The notes: a model not told the origin generated them from the sequence alone. DNA of 50,538 nt from Clostridia bacterium (GCA_018433015.1 JAHDSB010000083.1:1-50538), one strand, 5' to 3'. Shown: positions 1-9,380, counted from the stretch's first letter. Translations and numbers: made by a program.

Positions 1-97
1 ATTTTATACTTTCACTAGTTTAATTGCCTTAATTTTTCCTAAGATAAACCTGTATAAAAGCTTGCAAACACAGCTTTTTTAAACTAATCCAACTCTG

Positions 98-221
98 TGG
101 AATTTACTTTTACAAACTGGAATTTACCTTTTCAATTAACCATTCTGTGATAATCCTTATTTGAAAAAGTAAATTCCATCCTCTTAGATACTCCATGTGG
201 TAGTTACTTTTTCAAATAAGG
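98..221. repeat. array of four ~23-bp repeats, IS-end-like
   Basis: Four related copies of a motif close to GGAATTTACTTTTTCAAATA lie in 125 bp. Two direct copies start near 98 and 117, one inverted copy occupies 155-177, and one direct copy starts near 199. The inverted copy and the last copy share an exact 18-bp inverted repeat (155-172 against 204-221). Clustered, partly degenerate terminal repeats of this kind are known at the ends of some insertion sequences, notably the IS21 family, whose transposase binds several sites per end. The neighbouring gene remnant at 256 fits transposon damage. The element itself would lie outside the window or be lost; family assignment is inference. Confidence 0.45.
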
Positions 222-255
222 GGAGCGAAATAATATCCTTATCTAAAATCTTATT

Positions 256-631
256 GATATAACACCACTGGGGGCTGCTTTTATTTCTGTATTATTAGTA
301 ATTTCTTATGTTATTTTTGGAGGGGTTTGGGGTACCGGCTTTGTGGGCACTATGTGTATCAGCCTTCACTTTATTCTTTGTTACTAATAACTTAAACTCC
401 TTAATTTTACAATGGACTTTTCTCTCCATGGGATTGAGAGGTTCTGCCATTTGCTTACCTCTCTTATTCTTGATTTTTGGTAAAATTTTCGTTGCCTTAG
501 CTCCCTGTGCCACAATCTTCTGGTCTATTTGGGGCTGGAATACAATAGATCCCTTATATATTGGCCTTTTAGTAAGCTTATTAACTTTAGTATTAGGCTC
601 CTTATTATTTAAATCTCAAGAAATTAACTAA
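256..631 (+). pseudogene. sodium:solute symporter remnant (internally deleted, 5' truncated)
   Basis: Two pieces of a sodium:solute symporter (SSS family) membrane protein remain in different frames. From 256 one frame reads a mid-protein transmembrane stretch containing ISYVIFGGVWGTGFVGT. From about 346 another frame continues with NSLILQWTFLSMGLRG and the last two membrane helices (NTIDPLYIGLLVSLL), ending at the stop at 631. In intact relatives of about 450-500 residues these segments are well over a hundred residues apart, so an internal deletion has fused them near 345-360. The N-terminal part is missing and a stop precedes 256 in frame. Non-functional; originally an organic-acid or amino-acid/Na+ symporter, substrate unknown. 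Confidence 0.7.
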
Positions 632-656
632 TATGTGCAATAGCTAAAACTTGTTT

Positions 657-712
657 TATAAAAAAAGTAAAGCCAATTCTTTTACCTACTAAGGGTAAAT
701 AGAATTGGCTTT
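657..712 (-). terminator. intrinsic terminator of the thiolase operon
   Basis: On the minus strand a near-perfect stem (AAAGCCAATTCT pairing with AGAATTGGCTTT, extended by TTTACC/GGTAAA) is followed by ACTTTTTTTAT. It lies just past the thiolase stop codon. The plus strand lacks a clear T-run after the stem. Confidence 0.8.
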
Positions 713-733
713 GTGATTTGTACAACTATTTAC

Positions 734-1876
734 TTACAATTTTTCAAATATCCCAGCAGCACCCATACCTCCACCAATACACATGCTAACTAAACCATAT
801 TTTAAGTTTCTCTTTTCCATTTCATATAATAGTGTAGTAGTTATTTTGGCACCGGTACAACCTAGAGGGTGTCCTAAGGCTATAGCTCCCCCGTTAACAT
901 TGACAATTTCCGGATTAAGCCCCAGCTCATTCATACAATAAAGGGACTGGGAAGCAAAGGCTTCATTAAGTTCAATCAATTCTATTTCAGCCAAACTCAT
1001 CTTAGCTCTTTTCAAGACTTTAGGTATGGCATATACAGGACCTACTCCCATAATCTCAGGGTCACATCCTGCAACAGCAAAGGCTTTCAAGGTGGCAAGG
1101 GGTTTAAGATTTAAGGCAGCTGCTTTCTCTTCAGACATGATAACAAAGGCACTTGCACCGTCGGTAGTTTGGGAGGCATTGCTGGCTGTAACAGTACCAT
1201 TTTTCTTAAAAGCAGGCTTAGAAGCAGCTATCCTTTCTGCAGTCATATTATCCTTCAAATCATCGGTATCTACACTTATATTTTTACTAAATATTTGCAC
1301 CGGCACTATCTCATCTTTAAAACGACCTGATTTCACAGCTTGCTCAGCTTTGCGAAAACTCTTAAAAGCAAATTCATCCTGCATTTCCCGCGATATATTA
1401 AAACGTTCCGCTACTACTTCCGCCGTTAAACCCATGGCTAAATAATATTCAGGATAATTTTCCACTAGCTCAGGATTGGGACACGCTTTCATTCCCCCCA
1501 GGGGTACACAACTCATGCTTTCTATTCCTCCGGCTATAACCACATCTCCCCAACCCGACTTAATTGTACTAAAGGCCAAAGCTATAGCCTGGAGTCCTGA
1601 AGAACAAAAGCGATTTATGGTGATGGCCGGTACTTCAACGGGTAGTCCGGCTCTAATAGCAGCCGTCCTGGCCACATTAAACCCCTGTTCCAATTCGGGG
1701 AAAGCACATCCCATAATAACATCGTCTATCTCATTTTTATCTAATTCAGGTATTCTTGCTAGGCACCCTTCAATAACTGCGGCACATATTTCATCAGGTC
1801 GGGTATCCTTAAAGCTCCCGCGTTTAGCCCTTCCCATAGCTGTTCTAACAGCCGATACAATAACAGCATTTTTCAT
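734..1876 (-). CDS. fadA: acetyl-CoA C-acyltransferase (thiolase)
   Basis: Thiolase of 380 residues, the usual family size. It catalyses CoA-dependent cleavage of 3-ketoacyl-CoA (or the reverse condensation) in the cytosol. The nucleophilic Cys91 sits in [11 protein letters not shown], His336 in [10 protein letters not shown], and the second active-site Cys366 in CIGGGMGAA, so the active site is complete. The start has a strong GGGAGGTGAG ribosome site and lies only 13 bp after the stop of the upstream FadN-like gene, so the two are cotranscribed as in Bacillus fadN-fadA. It is the last gene of the operon, followed by a terminator. Chain-length preference and physiological direction cannot be read from sequence. 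Confidence 0.93.
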   Translation of the reverse strand: MKNAVIVSAVRTAMGRAKRGSFKDTRPDEICAAVIEGCLARIPELDKNEIDDVIMGCAFPELEQGFNVARTAAIRAGLPVEVPAITINRFCSSGLQAIALAFSTIKSGWGDVVIAGGIESMSCVPLGGMKACPNPELVENYPEYYLAMGLTAEVVAERFNISREMQDEFAFKSFRKAEQAVKSGRFKDEIVPVQIFSKNISVDTDDLKDNMTAERIAASKPAFKKNGTVTASNASQTTDGASAFVIMSEEKAAALNLKPLATLKAFAVAGCDPEIMGVGPVYAIPKVLKRAKMSLAEIELIELNEAFASQSLYCMNELGLNPEIVNVNGGAIALGHPLGCTGAKITTTLLYEMEKRNLKYGLVSMCIGGGMGAAGIFEKL

Positions 1877-1889
1877 ATTCTCACCTCCC

Positions 1890-4235
1890 TCAATTTCTCA
1901 GAGCTTTTCCCTTTTTCAGCATATGCTCTATCCTCGCCTGAGTTTTAAGCTCACCACATAAACTGATAAAAGTCTCTTTCTCTAAATCTAACAGATACTG
2001 TTCACTAACTAGGGCATTGCTGGCAATTTTGCCACCGCACAAAACATAAGCTATTTTTTGTCCAATATATTCATCATATTCAGAAATAAATTCGCCCCTT
2101 TTCATTTGATATAAATTGTACGCTAATAAGGCATACAAACTTTCGCCACCAACACGATATTTTTTATTTTCCTGGGGCTGAACCATATTTTCTGACTGTT
2201 GCAAAACATCTTTTTTAGCCAAATACATTTGTAAATCTTTATTCATAGCAATAGAGTCTGAATTTCTTAAATATCCTATCTTTTTAGCATCCTGTTCATT
2301 AGCTGAGACCTTAGCTTTAGTAATAATATCAAAAGCTTTCATTACATAAGGTGCCATATCTATTTTAGAATCATCATTAATATGTTCCGTTGCTCGCAAA
2401 AGCATTTCTTTTGTGCCTGCTCCCGCCGGCAACAAGCCCACGCCAACTTCCACAAGGCCCAGGTAGGTTTCTGCAAAAGCTCGCACTTTAGTAGAATGTA
2501 AGACGATTTCCGCCCCACCTCCCAGAGTCATAGAATAGGGAGCAGCCACAATAGGTTTACTACAATATTTAAGAGCCATATTCATGCCTTGAAAATCAGT
2601 AACAAGATCTTCTATGGCCTGCCATTTCTTATCCTGGGCATTCTGTAAAATATATGGTAAATTTGCGCCTACACAAAAATGTTTACCTGTGCTGGCTATA
2701 ACCATTCCTTTAAAATCTTTTTCAACCTCAGCCAGAGCTTTGTGGGTAAACTGGACTACCTCATCAGTTATGCTGCTATTAGGGGAATGAAGAACAAAAC
2801 AAGCCACATTATCTCCCATATCAATTAAAGATGCATGTTCATTCTTCATTATTATCTGGCCTTGTTTTTTCAGTTGTACAGGATTTATTTTCTTTTTATT
2901 TAGGCTTAATTCCGGATCAGCATAGAAATTTTCTTTACCCATAGCTAACATATCCTTGACAAAATCCGGTATATTAACTTTTTCCTTTTCCATTCTCTCT
3001 ACTGATTGTCTAACACCTATCATATCCCACAGTTCAAAGGGTCCTACCACCCAATTGTATCCCCACTTCATGGAATCATCGATAGCTTTAGTATCATCTG
3101 CCACCTCAGAAATTAAACCAGCACAAAATAACAGGGTATCTCTTAGAACATCCCACACAAATTGGCCTGCCCTATCTTCCCCGGAAATTAAGGCTTTTAC
3201 CTTATCCTGCAATACTTTTGATTCTTTAGCCTTGGTAAGAGACTCAAATTCAATACCTTTTTTCCCTCTATACTCTAAGGTTTCCGGGACAATTACGAAA
3301 GTTTCTTTTCCTTCCTTCTTATAAAAACCGTGTTTAGATTTATCACCCAAAATACCATTTTGTAACATGATGTGCAGATATTGAGGTATTCTTAACATCT
3401 CTTTTTCTGTTGTATTGCTTGTATTGTCACGCAAATAATTAGCTACATTAACAGTTGTATCGATGCCAATCATATCAATTAGCCGGAAAGTACCTGTCCG
3501 GGGACGCCCGATTTCACTACCCGTTAGAGCATCCACTTCTTCAAAACTCAAACCATATTTCTCCATTTTATTGATTACAGCCGTAAGAGCAAAGACCCCC
3601 ACCCTATTAGCTATAAATCCCGGTGTATCCTTAGCTACCACAATCCCTTTCCCCAGCTTCTCCTCACAAAACTCCTGCATATACTCTATAACTTCCAGAC
3701 TAGTATCTTGACAAGGTACCAGCTCTAATAATTTCATAAAACGTGGCGGATTAAAGAAATGGGTAACAAAGAAGCTTTCCCTAAGCTCTTTCGGTAAGAC
3801 TTCACTCATAGCATTCACAGAGATACCGGAAGTATTAGAACTCAACAGTACCTTAGCTTTAAGATATGGTACTACTTTTTGATACAGAGACTTTTTAATA
3901 TCAATATTTTCTACCACTGCTTCCACAACCCAATCCGCTTCTTTTAATAACTCCAAATCATCAGTAAAATTACCGAAGGTAATTAAATCTATATTTTCCG
4001 GTACATATAAAAGCAGAGATTTTTTATTCTTCATTCTCTCTTGAGCTTTTAAGACAATCCTATTTTTTACTGCTTTATCTTGTAAGGTATAGTTTTTTTC
4101 CTTCTCCTCTTCCGTAAGTTTATCGGGGACAATATCGAGAAGAGTTACTTTTAATCCAGCATTAGCTAAGTGGGCTGCAATAGCAGCACCCATAACTCCA
4201 GACCCTAGTACTGCAACTTTTTTTATATCGTACAT
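1890..4235 (-). CDS. fadN: 3-hydroxyacyl-CoA dehydrogenase / enoyl-CoA hydratase (FadN type)
   Basis: Bifunctional beta-oxidation enzyme of 781 residues with the dehydrogenase first and the crotonase domain last, the order of Bacillus FadN rather than E. coli FadB. The N-terminal Rossmann motif VLGSGVMGAAIAAHLANAG binds NAD. HFFNPPRFMKLLELV marks the dehydrogenase active-site region, and the 3HCDH C-terminal domains follow to about residue 430. The hydratase part (about 470-690) has GKHFCVGANL (oxyanion hole) and LGLVEVGVGLLPAGAG, keeping the catalytic glutamate. The ATG has a GGGGGG ribosome site. It oxidises 3-hydroxyacyl-CoA to 3-ketoacyl-CoA, feeding the adjacent thiolase. The 83-bp gap upstream holds a GC-rich imperfect hairpin (about 4278-4310) that could affect operon mRNA. 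Confidence 0.92.
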   Translation of the reverse strand: MYDIKKVAVLGSGVMGAAIAAHLANAGLKVTLLDIVPDKLTEEEKEKNYTLQDKAVKNRIVLKAQERMKNKKSLLLYVPENIDLITFGNFTDDLELLKEADWVVEAVVENIDIKKSLYQKVVPYLKAKVLLSSNTSGISVNAMSEVLPKELRESFFVTHFFNPPRFMKLLELVPCQDTSLEVIEYMQEFCEEKLGKGIVVAKDTPGFIANRVGVFALTAVINKMEKYGLSFEEVDALTGSEIGRPRTGTFRLIDMIGIDTTVNVANYLRDNTSNTTEKEMLRIPQYLHIMLQNGILGDKSKHGFYKKEGKETFVIVPETLEYRGKKGIEFESLTKAKESKVLQDKVKALISGEDRAGQFVWDVLRDTLLFCAGLISEVADDTKAIDDSMKWGYNWVVGPFELWDMIGVRQSVERMEKEKVNIPDFVKDMLAMGKENFYADPELSLNKKKINPVQLKKQGQIIMKNEHASLIDMGDNVACFVLHSPNSSITDEVVQFTHKALAEVEKDFKGMVIASTGKHFCVGANLPYILQNAQDKKWQAIEDLVTDFQGMNMALKYCSKPIVAAPYSMTLGGGAEIVLHSTKVRAFAETYLGLVEVGVGLLPAGAGTKEMLLRATEHINDDSKIDMAPYVMKAFDIITKAKVSANEQDAKKIGYLRNSDSIAMNKDLQMYLAKKDVLQQSENMVQPQENKKYRVGGESLYALLAYNLYQMKRGEFISEYDEYIGQKIAYVLCGGKIASNALVSEQYLLDLEKETFISLCGELKTQARIEHMLKKGKALRN

Positions 4236-4318
4236 AGTAATCCCCCCTGTTATTAAATTTCATATGCAATATTTAGAGAGGGTCCCCTCCCCCTAAGGGT
4301 GAGAGGCCCTTTATCATG

Positions 4319-5632
4319 CTAACTCACTAAGCCATACTTTTTAGCATCGAAGAGCAGTTTTTCTCTAAAATCAGGATGAGCTATGCTAATCAAGGCTTTG
4401 ACTCTTTGTTCGATGCTCTTACCCCTAAGTTCAGCAATACCAAACTCTGTTACCACATATTGGGTATCCGTACGGGGTGTAGTAATAACAGCACCAGGGG
4501 GTAGCTCCGCCGTTATTCTGGACACTAAACTGCCATCTTTCTTTTCTGCTACTGATCTAAAGGCCAAAAAAGATTTACCTCCGGGGGACATCATGGCACC
4601 TCTAACAAAATCTAACTGACCTCCGGTACCACTAAACTGATTAAAACCTAATGATTCAGAACAGGCCTGACCGGTAAGGTCACACATTAAAGCATTATTA
4701 ATGGAGATAAACTTATTATTTTTAGCTATATTGTTAACATCAGCTATGTAGGAAATAGGATAGCATTTTAAATTTTTATTACGATTCATAAAATCATACA
4801 TTTTCTTTGAACCTATACCAAAACTACAGGTTATTTCTCCCGGATTTAACGTCTTTTGGCTGCCAGTTATTACTCCTTTTTCTGCTAAAGTCACCATAGA
4901 GTCTACAAACATTTCTGTATGAACACCTAAATCTTTATGATTCTCCAGGAAAAATCCAACGGCGTTAGCTACCCCACCCAACCCAATTTGAACTGTAGAA
5001 CCATTTTCAATGTACTCTACCATATAAGATGCTATTGTCTTCTCTATCTCAGTGACAGGAGGCTGGGGCAATTCTGCCAATTTATGATCTGCTTCACAAA
5101 TGTAATCCACATCCTCTACATTAATAAAGGCCTCTTTTTCCCCATACACATAAGGTGTTTCATTATTAATTTGAACTATGACTGTGTCTGCATATTTTAC
5201 AGCAATATTATTATTAAATGTCCCTAAAGGACCATAACTCATGTTGCCCTTTTCATCGGGGGGAGAAACTTCGGTAATAACTACATTGGGCTTAATTATA
5301 TTCTCCGTTAACCAGTCAGTGTGAGAAAACTGATAAGAAGTAACCTCCACATTACCTTGGGAATACATTTTTCTTTCATATGGTCCCATGAACACAGTAT
5401 GATGGTGTAGATGGCCTTTATACTCTGCTTTTAGATAGTCAAAGGGATATAAAAGCAAACCTGATATCATTTCTACATTTTCCAGCTCTTTATACCTCTT
5501 AGAAATAGCGTTAATTAAATCAAATGGTGCACTGGCACATGGCGGGTACCATACCCGATCATTAGATTTAATTACAGCTGCTGCATCTTCCACAGAAACA
5601 AGTTTGTGTTGATAAGTATCCTTCCAACTCAT
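4319..5632 (-). CDS. acetyl-CoA hydrolase/transferase family CoA-transferase (class I)
   Basis: Class I CoA-transferase of the butyryl-CoA:acetate / 4-hydroxybutyrate CoA-transferase family, 437 residues from the preferred start. Family marks include IQIGLGGVANAVGFF, LGVHTEMFVDSMV (the HTEM glutamate is the probable CoA-thioester carrier), FSGTGGQLDFVRGA and TEFGIAELRGKS. The start at 5632 is chosen because GGGAGGGG lies 6 nt upstream; an in-frame ATG 36 nt earlier lacks a ribosome site. The enzyme moves CoA between an acyl-CoA and acetate or another short acid. Between a crotonase and fadN it probably activates the acid imported by the transporter gene upstream. Exact substrate unresolved. 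Confidence 0.88.
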   Translation of the reverse strand: MSWKDTYQHKLVSVEDAAAVIKSNDRVWYPPCASAPFDLINAISKRYKELENVEMISGLLLYPFDYLKAEYKGHLHHHTVFMGPYERKMYSQGNVEVTSYQFSHTDWLTENIIKPNVVITEVSPPDEKGNMSYGPLGTFNNNIAVKYADTVIVQINNETPYVYGEKEAFINVEDVDYICEADHKLAELPQPPVTEIEKTIASYMVEYIENGSTVQIGLGGVANAVGFFLENHKDLGVHTEMFVDSMVTLAEKGVITGSQKTLNPGEITCSFGIGSKKMYDFMNRNKNLKCYPISYIADVNNIAKNNKFISINNALMCDLTGQACSESLGFNQFSGTGGQLDFVRGAMMSPGGKSFLAFRSVAEKKDGSLVSRITAELPPGAVITTPRTDTQYVVTEFGIAELRGKSIEQRVKALISIAHPDFREKLLFDAKKYGLVS

Positions 5633-5687
5633 AAAATCCCCTCCCATTGTTAATTTAATTTTCTGCATTTTCAGTTTTTCATTTTCC

Positions 5688-6470
5688 TTAAATCCCCTTA
5701 AATTCCGGTTCTCTTTTTTCTTGGAAAGCCTGGACCCCTTCCTTATGATCCTCTGTTTGCATACAAAGAGCTTGTAAATCCGTTTCTAATAGACAAACAC
5801 TATCTAAGTCTAATTCACAGCTCCTGTTAATGATCCGCTTCATAGCACCTAAAGCTACCGGGGCTCCTTTAGCTAACCTGGCAGCTAGCTTGTAAGTTTC
5901 CTCTTTTAATTCCTCTTCAGCCCATACCTGATTTACTACCCCCAGGTTTAAGGCAGTTTCCGAATTTATCAAATCAGCAGTAAACATTAACTCTTTGGCT
6001 TTATGAGTCCCAACAGCTTTAGGAAGTAAATACATACCACCCGCATCAGGAACTAAACCAACCTTAGCAAAACTTTGAGCAAAGCGAGCAGATTTGGCAC
6101 AATATACAATGTCACATGCTAGAGCTAAATTAAAACCAGCCCCTGCCGCCACTCCATTGACCATAGCAATAAAGGGCTTTTCTATATTCATGATTAACGA
6201 GACAATTTTCCCCGCTTTGGCTATGAAATTCCGAGCTTCTACCGTATTATCAATTGATACTAAATAAAACAAATCTCCTCCGGCACAAAAAGCTTTGCCA
6301 CTGCCCGTCAAGACTATCACCCGTACTTCTTCATCATTCCCTGCCTTCTCCAATGCTTCTAATAAATCATCAACCAACTCCTTATTCAGAGAATTCATAG
6401 CTTTAGGCCTGTTCAAAGTAATAGTCGCGATGGCATCATTTTTTTCCAACAAAACAGTTTTTTCTCCCAT
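5688..6470 (-). CDS. enoyl-CoA hydratase/isomerase family protein (PaaG-like)
   Basis: Crotonase-fold protein of 260 residues. The oxyanion-hole segments are GKAFCAGGDLF and GVAAGAGFNLALACDIVYCA. At the catalytic positions it reads SFAKVGLVPDAGGMYLLP. The first hydratase glutamate is missing and the second is Asp (PDAGG), the pattern of PaaG-type enoyl/oxepin-CoA isomerases rather than of true hydratases. It may therefore shift double bonds so that unsaturated acyl-CoAs can enter the FadN reactions. The ATG has GGAGGG 6 nt upstream. It is second in the operon, about 95 bp after the transporter and 55 bp before the CoA-transferase. Generic hydratase remains the alternative. Confidence 0.85.
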   Translation of the reverse strand: MGEKTVLLEKNDAIATITLNRPKAMNSLNKELVDDLLEALEKAGNDEEVRVIVLTGSGKAFCAGGDLFYLVSIDNTVEARNFIAKAGKIVSLIMNIEKPFIAMVNGVAAGAGFNLALACDIVYCAKSARFAQSFAKVGLVPDAGGMYLLPKAVGTHKAKELMFTADLINSETALNLGVVNQVWAEEELKEETYKLAARLAKGAPVALGAMKRIINRSCELDLDSVCLLETDLQALCMQTEDHKEGVQAFQEKREPEFKGI

Positions 6471-6565
6471 CAGTATCCCTCCGTATTTTTTTTGCGACAG
6501 CTTATGTTATCTAACCGTTATGTATCCAAATCACCCCCTCTAAGACATAACCAGGGAAAATTAAT

Positions 6566-7801
6566 TTACCCTGTAGTTTCTACTTGGGTCTTTCTTTTTT
6601 TCAATTGATGTTGTACAAATAAAGTTAAGACAAAACCAATAATCCCCATAACCACTGTAATAATAAAGGCTAAGGAGTACTCTCCTCCGCTGGTTTCCTT
6701 AACTCTGGCTGCTAATCTAGGCCCAATAATAGCGGCAGCAGCGAAAGCAGAAAACATAATTCCATAATTCTGGCCTAAATTTTTTAAACCAAACATATCT
6801 GCCGTTACAGTAGGATAGATACCTAATAACCCGCCAAAACATAGCCCTACTCCCGCAATAGTCAAGACAAAAGGAACAAAAGAACCTACTCTAGTTAACA
6901 AAAACATAGCCACGGCGGAAACGAGATAGATGCTGGCTAAGGCATAATAGCGACCTAGTCTATCAGAAACATATCCCCAAAATATTCGTCCACCCGTATT
7001 AGCTAAAGCTAAAATACTAACAGCTAGGGTTGCCTTGTCTACTGAAAGACCCACAACCTCTTGCCCGATAGGAGAAGCATGACCGATAATCATAAGTCCT
7101 GATACGGCTCCTAAGGTATACATAAGCCATAATATATAGAACATGGGATCAGCAAGCATTTGCCTCCACCCCATATCCAAGCCACTGACTCCTACAGCAG
7201 CAGGAGGGGGAGTCCATCCTTGGGGCTTATAATTGGGAGGTGGCATTTTTATTAGGGTTGTTGCAGACAAGATGGCAAGCAGATATACAACTCCCAGGAT
7301 TTTAAAGGTAGCTAATACATCATAAGTTTTAATTAAACTGTTAGCTATAGGTGCAAAAACTACGGCTCCCAAACCTAAGCCGGCAGCGATAAGACCGGAA
7401 GCTAACCCTTTCTTATCAGGGAACCACTTTACGGAATTAGCTACAGCACAGGAGTAGACTGTACCAACGCCTAACCCCCCTATAATACCGTGGGCTAAAT
7501 ACAAGAAACCTAAAGAGGAAGTAAAACCAGATAGTATAATTCCTATACCAAATAAGATTCCGCCTATCATCATCACAACAGTAGGTCCCCTTTTGTCCTG
7601 AATTCTACCGGCGATAATCATAGAAATAGGCATCATAGCAAGAGTCAAGGTAAAAGTCAGAGAGGTTTCACTTGGCGACCAACCAAACATTGTAATAAGA
7701 GGCATTTGAAAAACACTCCAGGCGTAAGCTGCTCCAATACATAAATTGCATAACATAGCAGCTCCTAGGATTAACCAGCGACTTCTCATTTTTTCATTCA
7801 T
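6566..7801 (-). CDS. MFS transporter, oxalate/formate antiporter (OFA) family
   Basis: Twelve-helix major facilitator protein of 411 residues resembling the OFA family of monocarboxylate or oxalate/formate carriers. It has GWSPSETSLTFTLTLAMMPIS after helix 1, the MFS loop motif GRIQDKRGPTVV, and VKWFPDKKGLASGLIAAGLG. AGGAGG lies 8 nt before the ATG. It is the first gene after a -24/-12 promoter and is followed by four acyl-CoA enzymes, so it probably brings in the short-chain carboxylate degraded by the operon, or exchanges it for the product. Substrate is not readable from sequence. Confidence 0.87.
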   Translation of the reverse strand: MNEKMRSRWLILGAAMLCNLCIGAAYAWSVFQMPLITMFGWSPSETSLTFTLTLAMMPISMIIAGRIQDKRGPTVVMMIGGILFGIGIILSGFTSSLGFLYLAHGIIGGLGVGTVYSCAVANSVKWFPDKKGLASGLIAAGLGLGAVVFAPIANSLIKTYDVLATFKILGVVYLLAILSATTLIKMPPPNYKPQGWTPPPAAVGVSGLDMGWRQMLADPMFYILWLMYTLGAVSGLMIIGHASPIGQEVVGLSVDKATLAVSILALANTGGRIFWGYVSDRLGRYYALASIYLVSAVAMFLLTRVGSFVPFVLTIAGVGLCFGGLLGIYPTVTADMFGLKNLGQNYGIMFSAFAAAAIIGPRLAARVKETSGGEYSLAFIITVVMGIIGFVLTLFVQHQLKKRKTQVETTG

Positions 7802-7839
7802 ATATCATCCTCCTTTTTATCGAATTGCTTATTATTAAT

Positions 7840-7855
7840 TGCAAGGAACATGCCC
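7840..7855 (-). promoter_or_regulatory. sigma-54 (-24/-12) promoter of the MFS/acyl-CoA operon
   Basis: On the minus strand the sequence reads GGGCATG-TTCC-TTGCA, against the consensus TGGCAYG-N4-TTGCW. The GG and GC pairs are exactly 12 nt apart. Transcription would start near 7829, giving a leader of about 30 nt before the transporter ATG. A sigma-54-dependent activator is encoded immediately upstream. Confidence 0.8.
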
Positions 7856-7958
7856 AGAATTCCCTTAGTAATGAGATTTATTAAGCACCTAGAAAAATGC
7901 TTGTTTCAGCCCTCTTAGACAAGGGATACTATTTTTTATAGATAAATCATTGCTTTTT

Positions 7959-8000
7959 TTGCACAAAGTTGCACAATTTGGACATGTGCTTTTTGCACAA
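7959..8000. promoter_or_regulatory. three TTGCACAA boxes, probable activator-binding sites
   Basis: TTGCACAA occurs three times in 42 bp (7959-7966, 7969-7976, 7993-8000); the first two are 10 bp (one helical turn) apart. They lie about 105-145 bp upstream of the -24 element, the usual position of enhancer sites for NtrC-type activators. Assignment to the neighbouring response regulator is inference from position. Confidence 0.65.
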
Positions 8001-8007
8001 TTTGGGC

Positions 8008-8031
8008 AAAAAAAAAGAGGCTAAAAGCCTC
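8008..8031 (-). terminator. intrinsic terminator of the two-component operon
   Basis: On the minus strand a GAGGCT/AGCCTC stem with a 3-nt loop is followed by nine T. It lies directly after the response-regulator stop, separating that operon from the sigma-54 promoter. Confidence 0.88.
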
Positions 8032-8039
8032 CATCTTTC

Positions 8040-9380
8040 CTAGGTGATTTTCAACTTCTTTAGTTTGTATTGCAAAGTTCTGCGGGAAATCCCTAACTCT
8101 TTAGCAGTTTTTTCTCTATGGCCAAAATTTCTCCGTAAGGCCTCAATAATTATGATTCCTTCTTGATCTTTAGCATTAAGGTAATTACCTTGTTTTATAC
8201 TTACATCACCAGTAAGAGAATAATTTCTCTTAATTCGTACAGGTAAATCTTCTAAAGTAACAGTATCCTCTACCGCTAAAGCAACTACACTTTCAATGGC
8301 ATTCTCTAGTTCCCTGATATTACCCGGCCAATTATAATATCTTAAAGCATCATATACATCAGGTTGAAAAGTAATTTTGTTTTTATTAAACTTCTCTTGA
8401 TATATTTTTAGAAAATATTCTATTAACAAACCTATATCTTCTTTTCGTTCCCGCAAGGGAGGTACATGAAGGGTTATTACATTGAGCCTATAATATAAAT
8501 CATCACGGAATTGACGATTCTTAACAGCCTCTTCCAAATTAGTATTTGTGGCGGCTACAATGCGGGCAGACATTTTTTTACTCCTTGTACTTCCTATCCG
8601 CTCAACTTTTCGCTCCTCCAAAACTGTTAGAAGTTTTGCTTGCAAATCCAGCGCTAAGGTACTTATTTCATCTAAAAATATGGTACCCTTACCTGCAATC
8701 TCAAACTTACCTGGTTTTGCATTAACTGCTCCGGTAAAGGCTCCTTTTTCATAACCAAAGAGCTCGCTCTCAATCAAATTAACAGGTAAACTGGCACAAT
8801 TTATATGCACAAAAGGCAAATTTTTTCTTTTTCCCATAGCATGAAGAGCCTTAGCTATTAAACTTTTACCCGTGCCACTTTCTCCCGTAATCAATACAGT
8901 AGAATCAAAATTTTTTATTCTGTCTAATACGTTCATAACCCTCTGCATAGCCATACTGTTTCCAATGATAAAAGTACTATTGTTTCCTTCCTTAAAACCT
9001 CCTGATTCAGCAACAGCTTTGGCTTTGAGAGCTTGATTAATTGACTTAACAACTTCCTCATTTTCAAAAGGTTTAGTTAAATAATCATAAGCACCTAATT
9101 TCATAGCTTCCACAGCATTACCTATTGTTCCATAGGCAGTCATCAGTATAACTATAGTATCACTTCTGCGTTCCTTTATTGTTTGGAGAACCTGAATTCC
9201 ATTTTTTCCGGGCATACGAAGGTCTATTAGCGCCACGTCATATAATGAGTTTTGTACTTTGGATATGGCTTCATCTCCATCCACAGCGATATCTACTAAA
9301 AAACCTGCTCTTTTTAAGGTTTCTTGTAAAACTTTAATGATATTAATCTCATCATCGGCTAAAAGAACTCTGACCATCAT
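8040..9380 (-). CDS. sigma-54-dependent response regulator (AtoC/NtrC type)
   Basis: Transcription activator of 446 residues. The receiver domain (1-115) has phospho-acceptor Asp53 in LIDLRMPGKNG. The AAA+ domain has Walker A GESGTGKS (166-173) and the sigma-54 contact loop GAFTGA (213-218). The C-terminal Fis-type helix-turn-helix ends in AKELGISRRTLQYKLKKL. All activation elements are intact. Its start overlaps the histidine-kinase stop by 4 nt (ATGA), so the pair is translationally coupled. Two successive ATG codons make the first residue uncertain. It probably binds the TTGCACAA boxes and drives the downstream acyl-CoA operon, by analogy with AtoC and the ato genes. Confidence 0.92.
   Translation of the reverse strand: MMVRVLLADDEINIIKVLQETLKRAGFLVDIAVDGDEAISKVQNSLYDVALIDLRMPGKNGIQVLQTIKERRSDTIVILMTAYGTIGNAVEAMKLGAYDYLTKPFENEEVVKSINQALKAKAVAESGGFKEGNNSTFIIGNSMAMQRVMNVLDRIKNFDSTVLITGESGTGKSLIAKALHAMGKRKNLPFVHINCASLPVNLIESELFGYEKGAFTGAVNAKPGKFEIAGKGTIFLDEISTLALDLQAKLLTVLEERKVERIGSTRSKKMSARIVAATNTNLEEAVKNRQFRDDLYYRLNVITLHVPPLRERKEDIGLLIEYFLKIYQEKFNKNKITFQPDVYDALRYYNWPGNIRELENAIESVVALAVEDTVTLEDLPVRIKRNYSLTGDVSIKQGNYLNAKDQEGIIIIEALRRNFGHREKTAKELGISRRTLQYKLKKLKIT

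Noticed and set aside
295-513. Minus-strand open frame opposite the symporter remnant
   Set aside because: The plus strand matches SSS transporter segments; the minus product is Lys-rich low-complexity and has no ribosome site.
1026-1961. Long plus-strand open frames opposite the thiolase gene
   Set aside because: They are antisense shadows of a gene with all catalytic residues intact and show no family resemblance.
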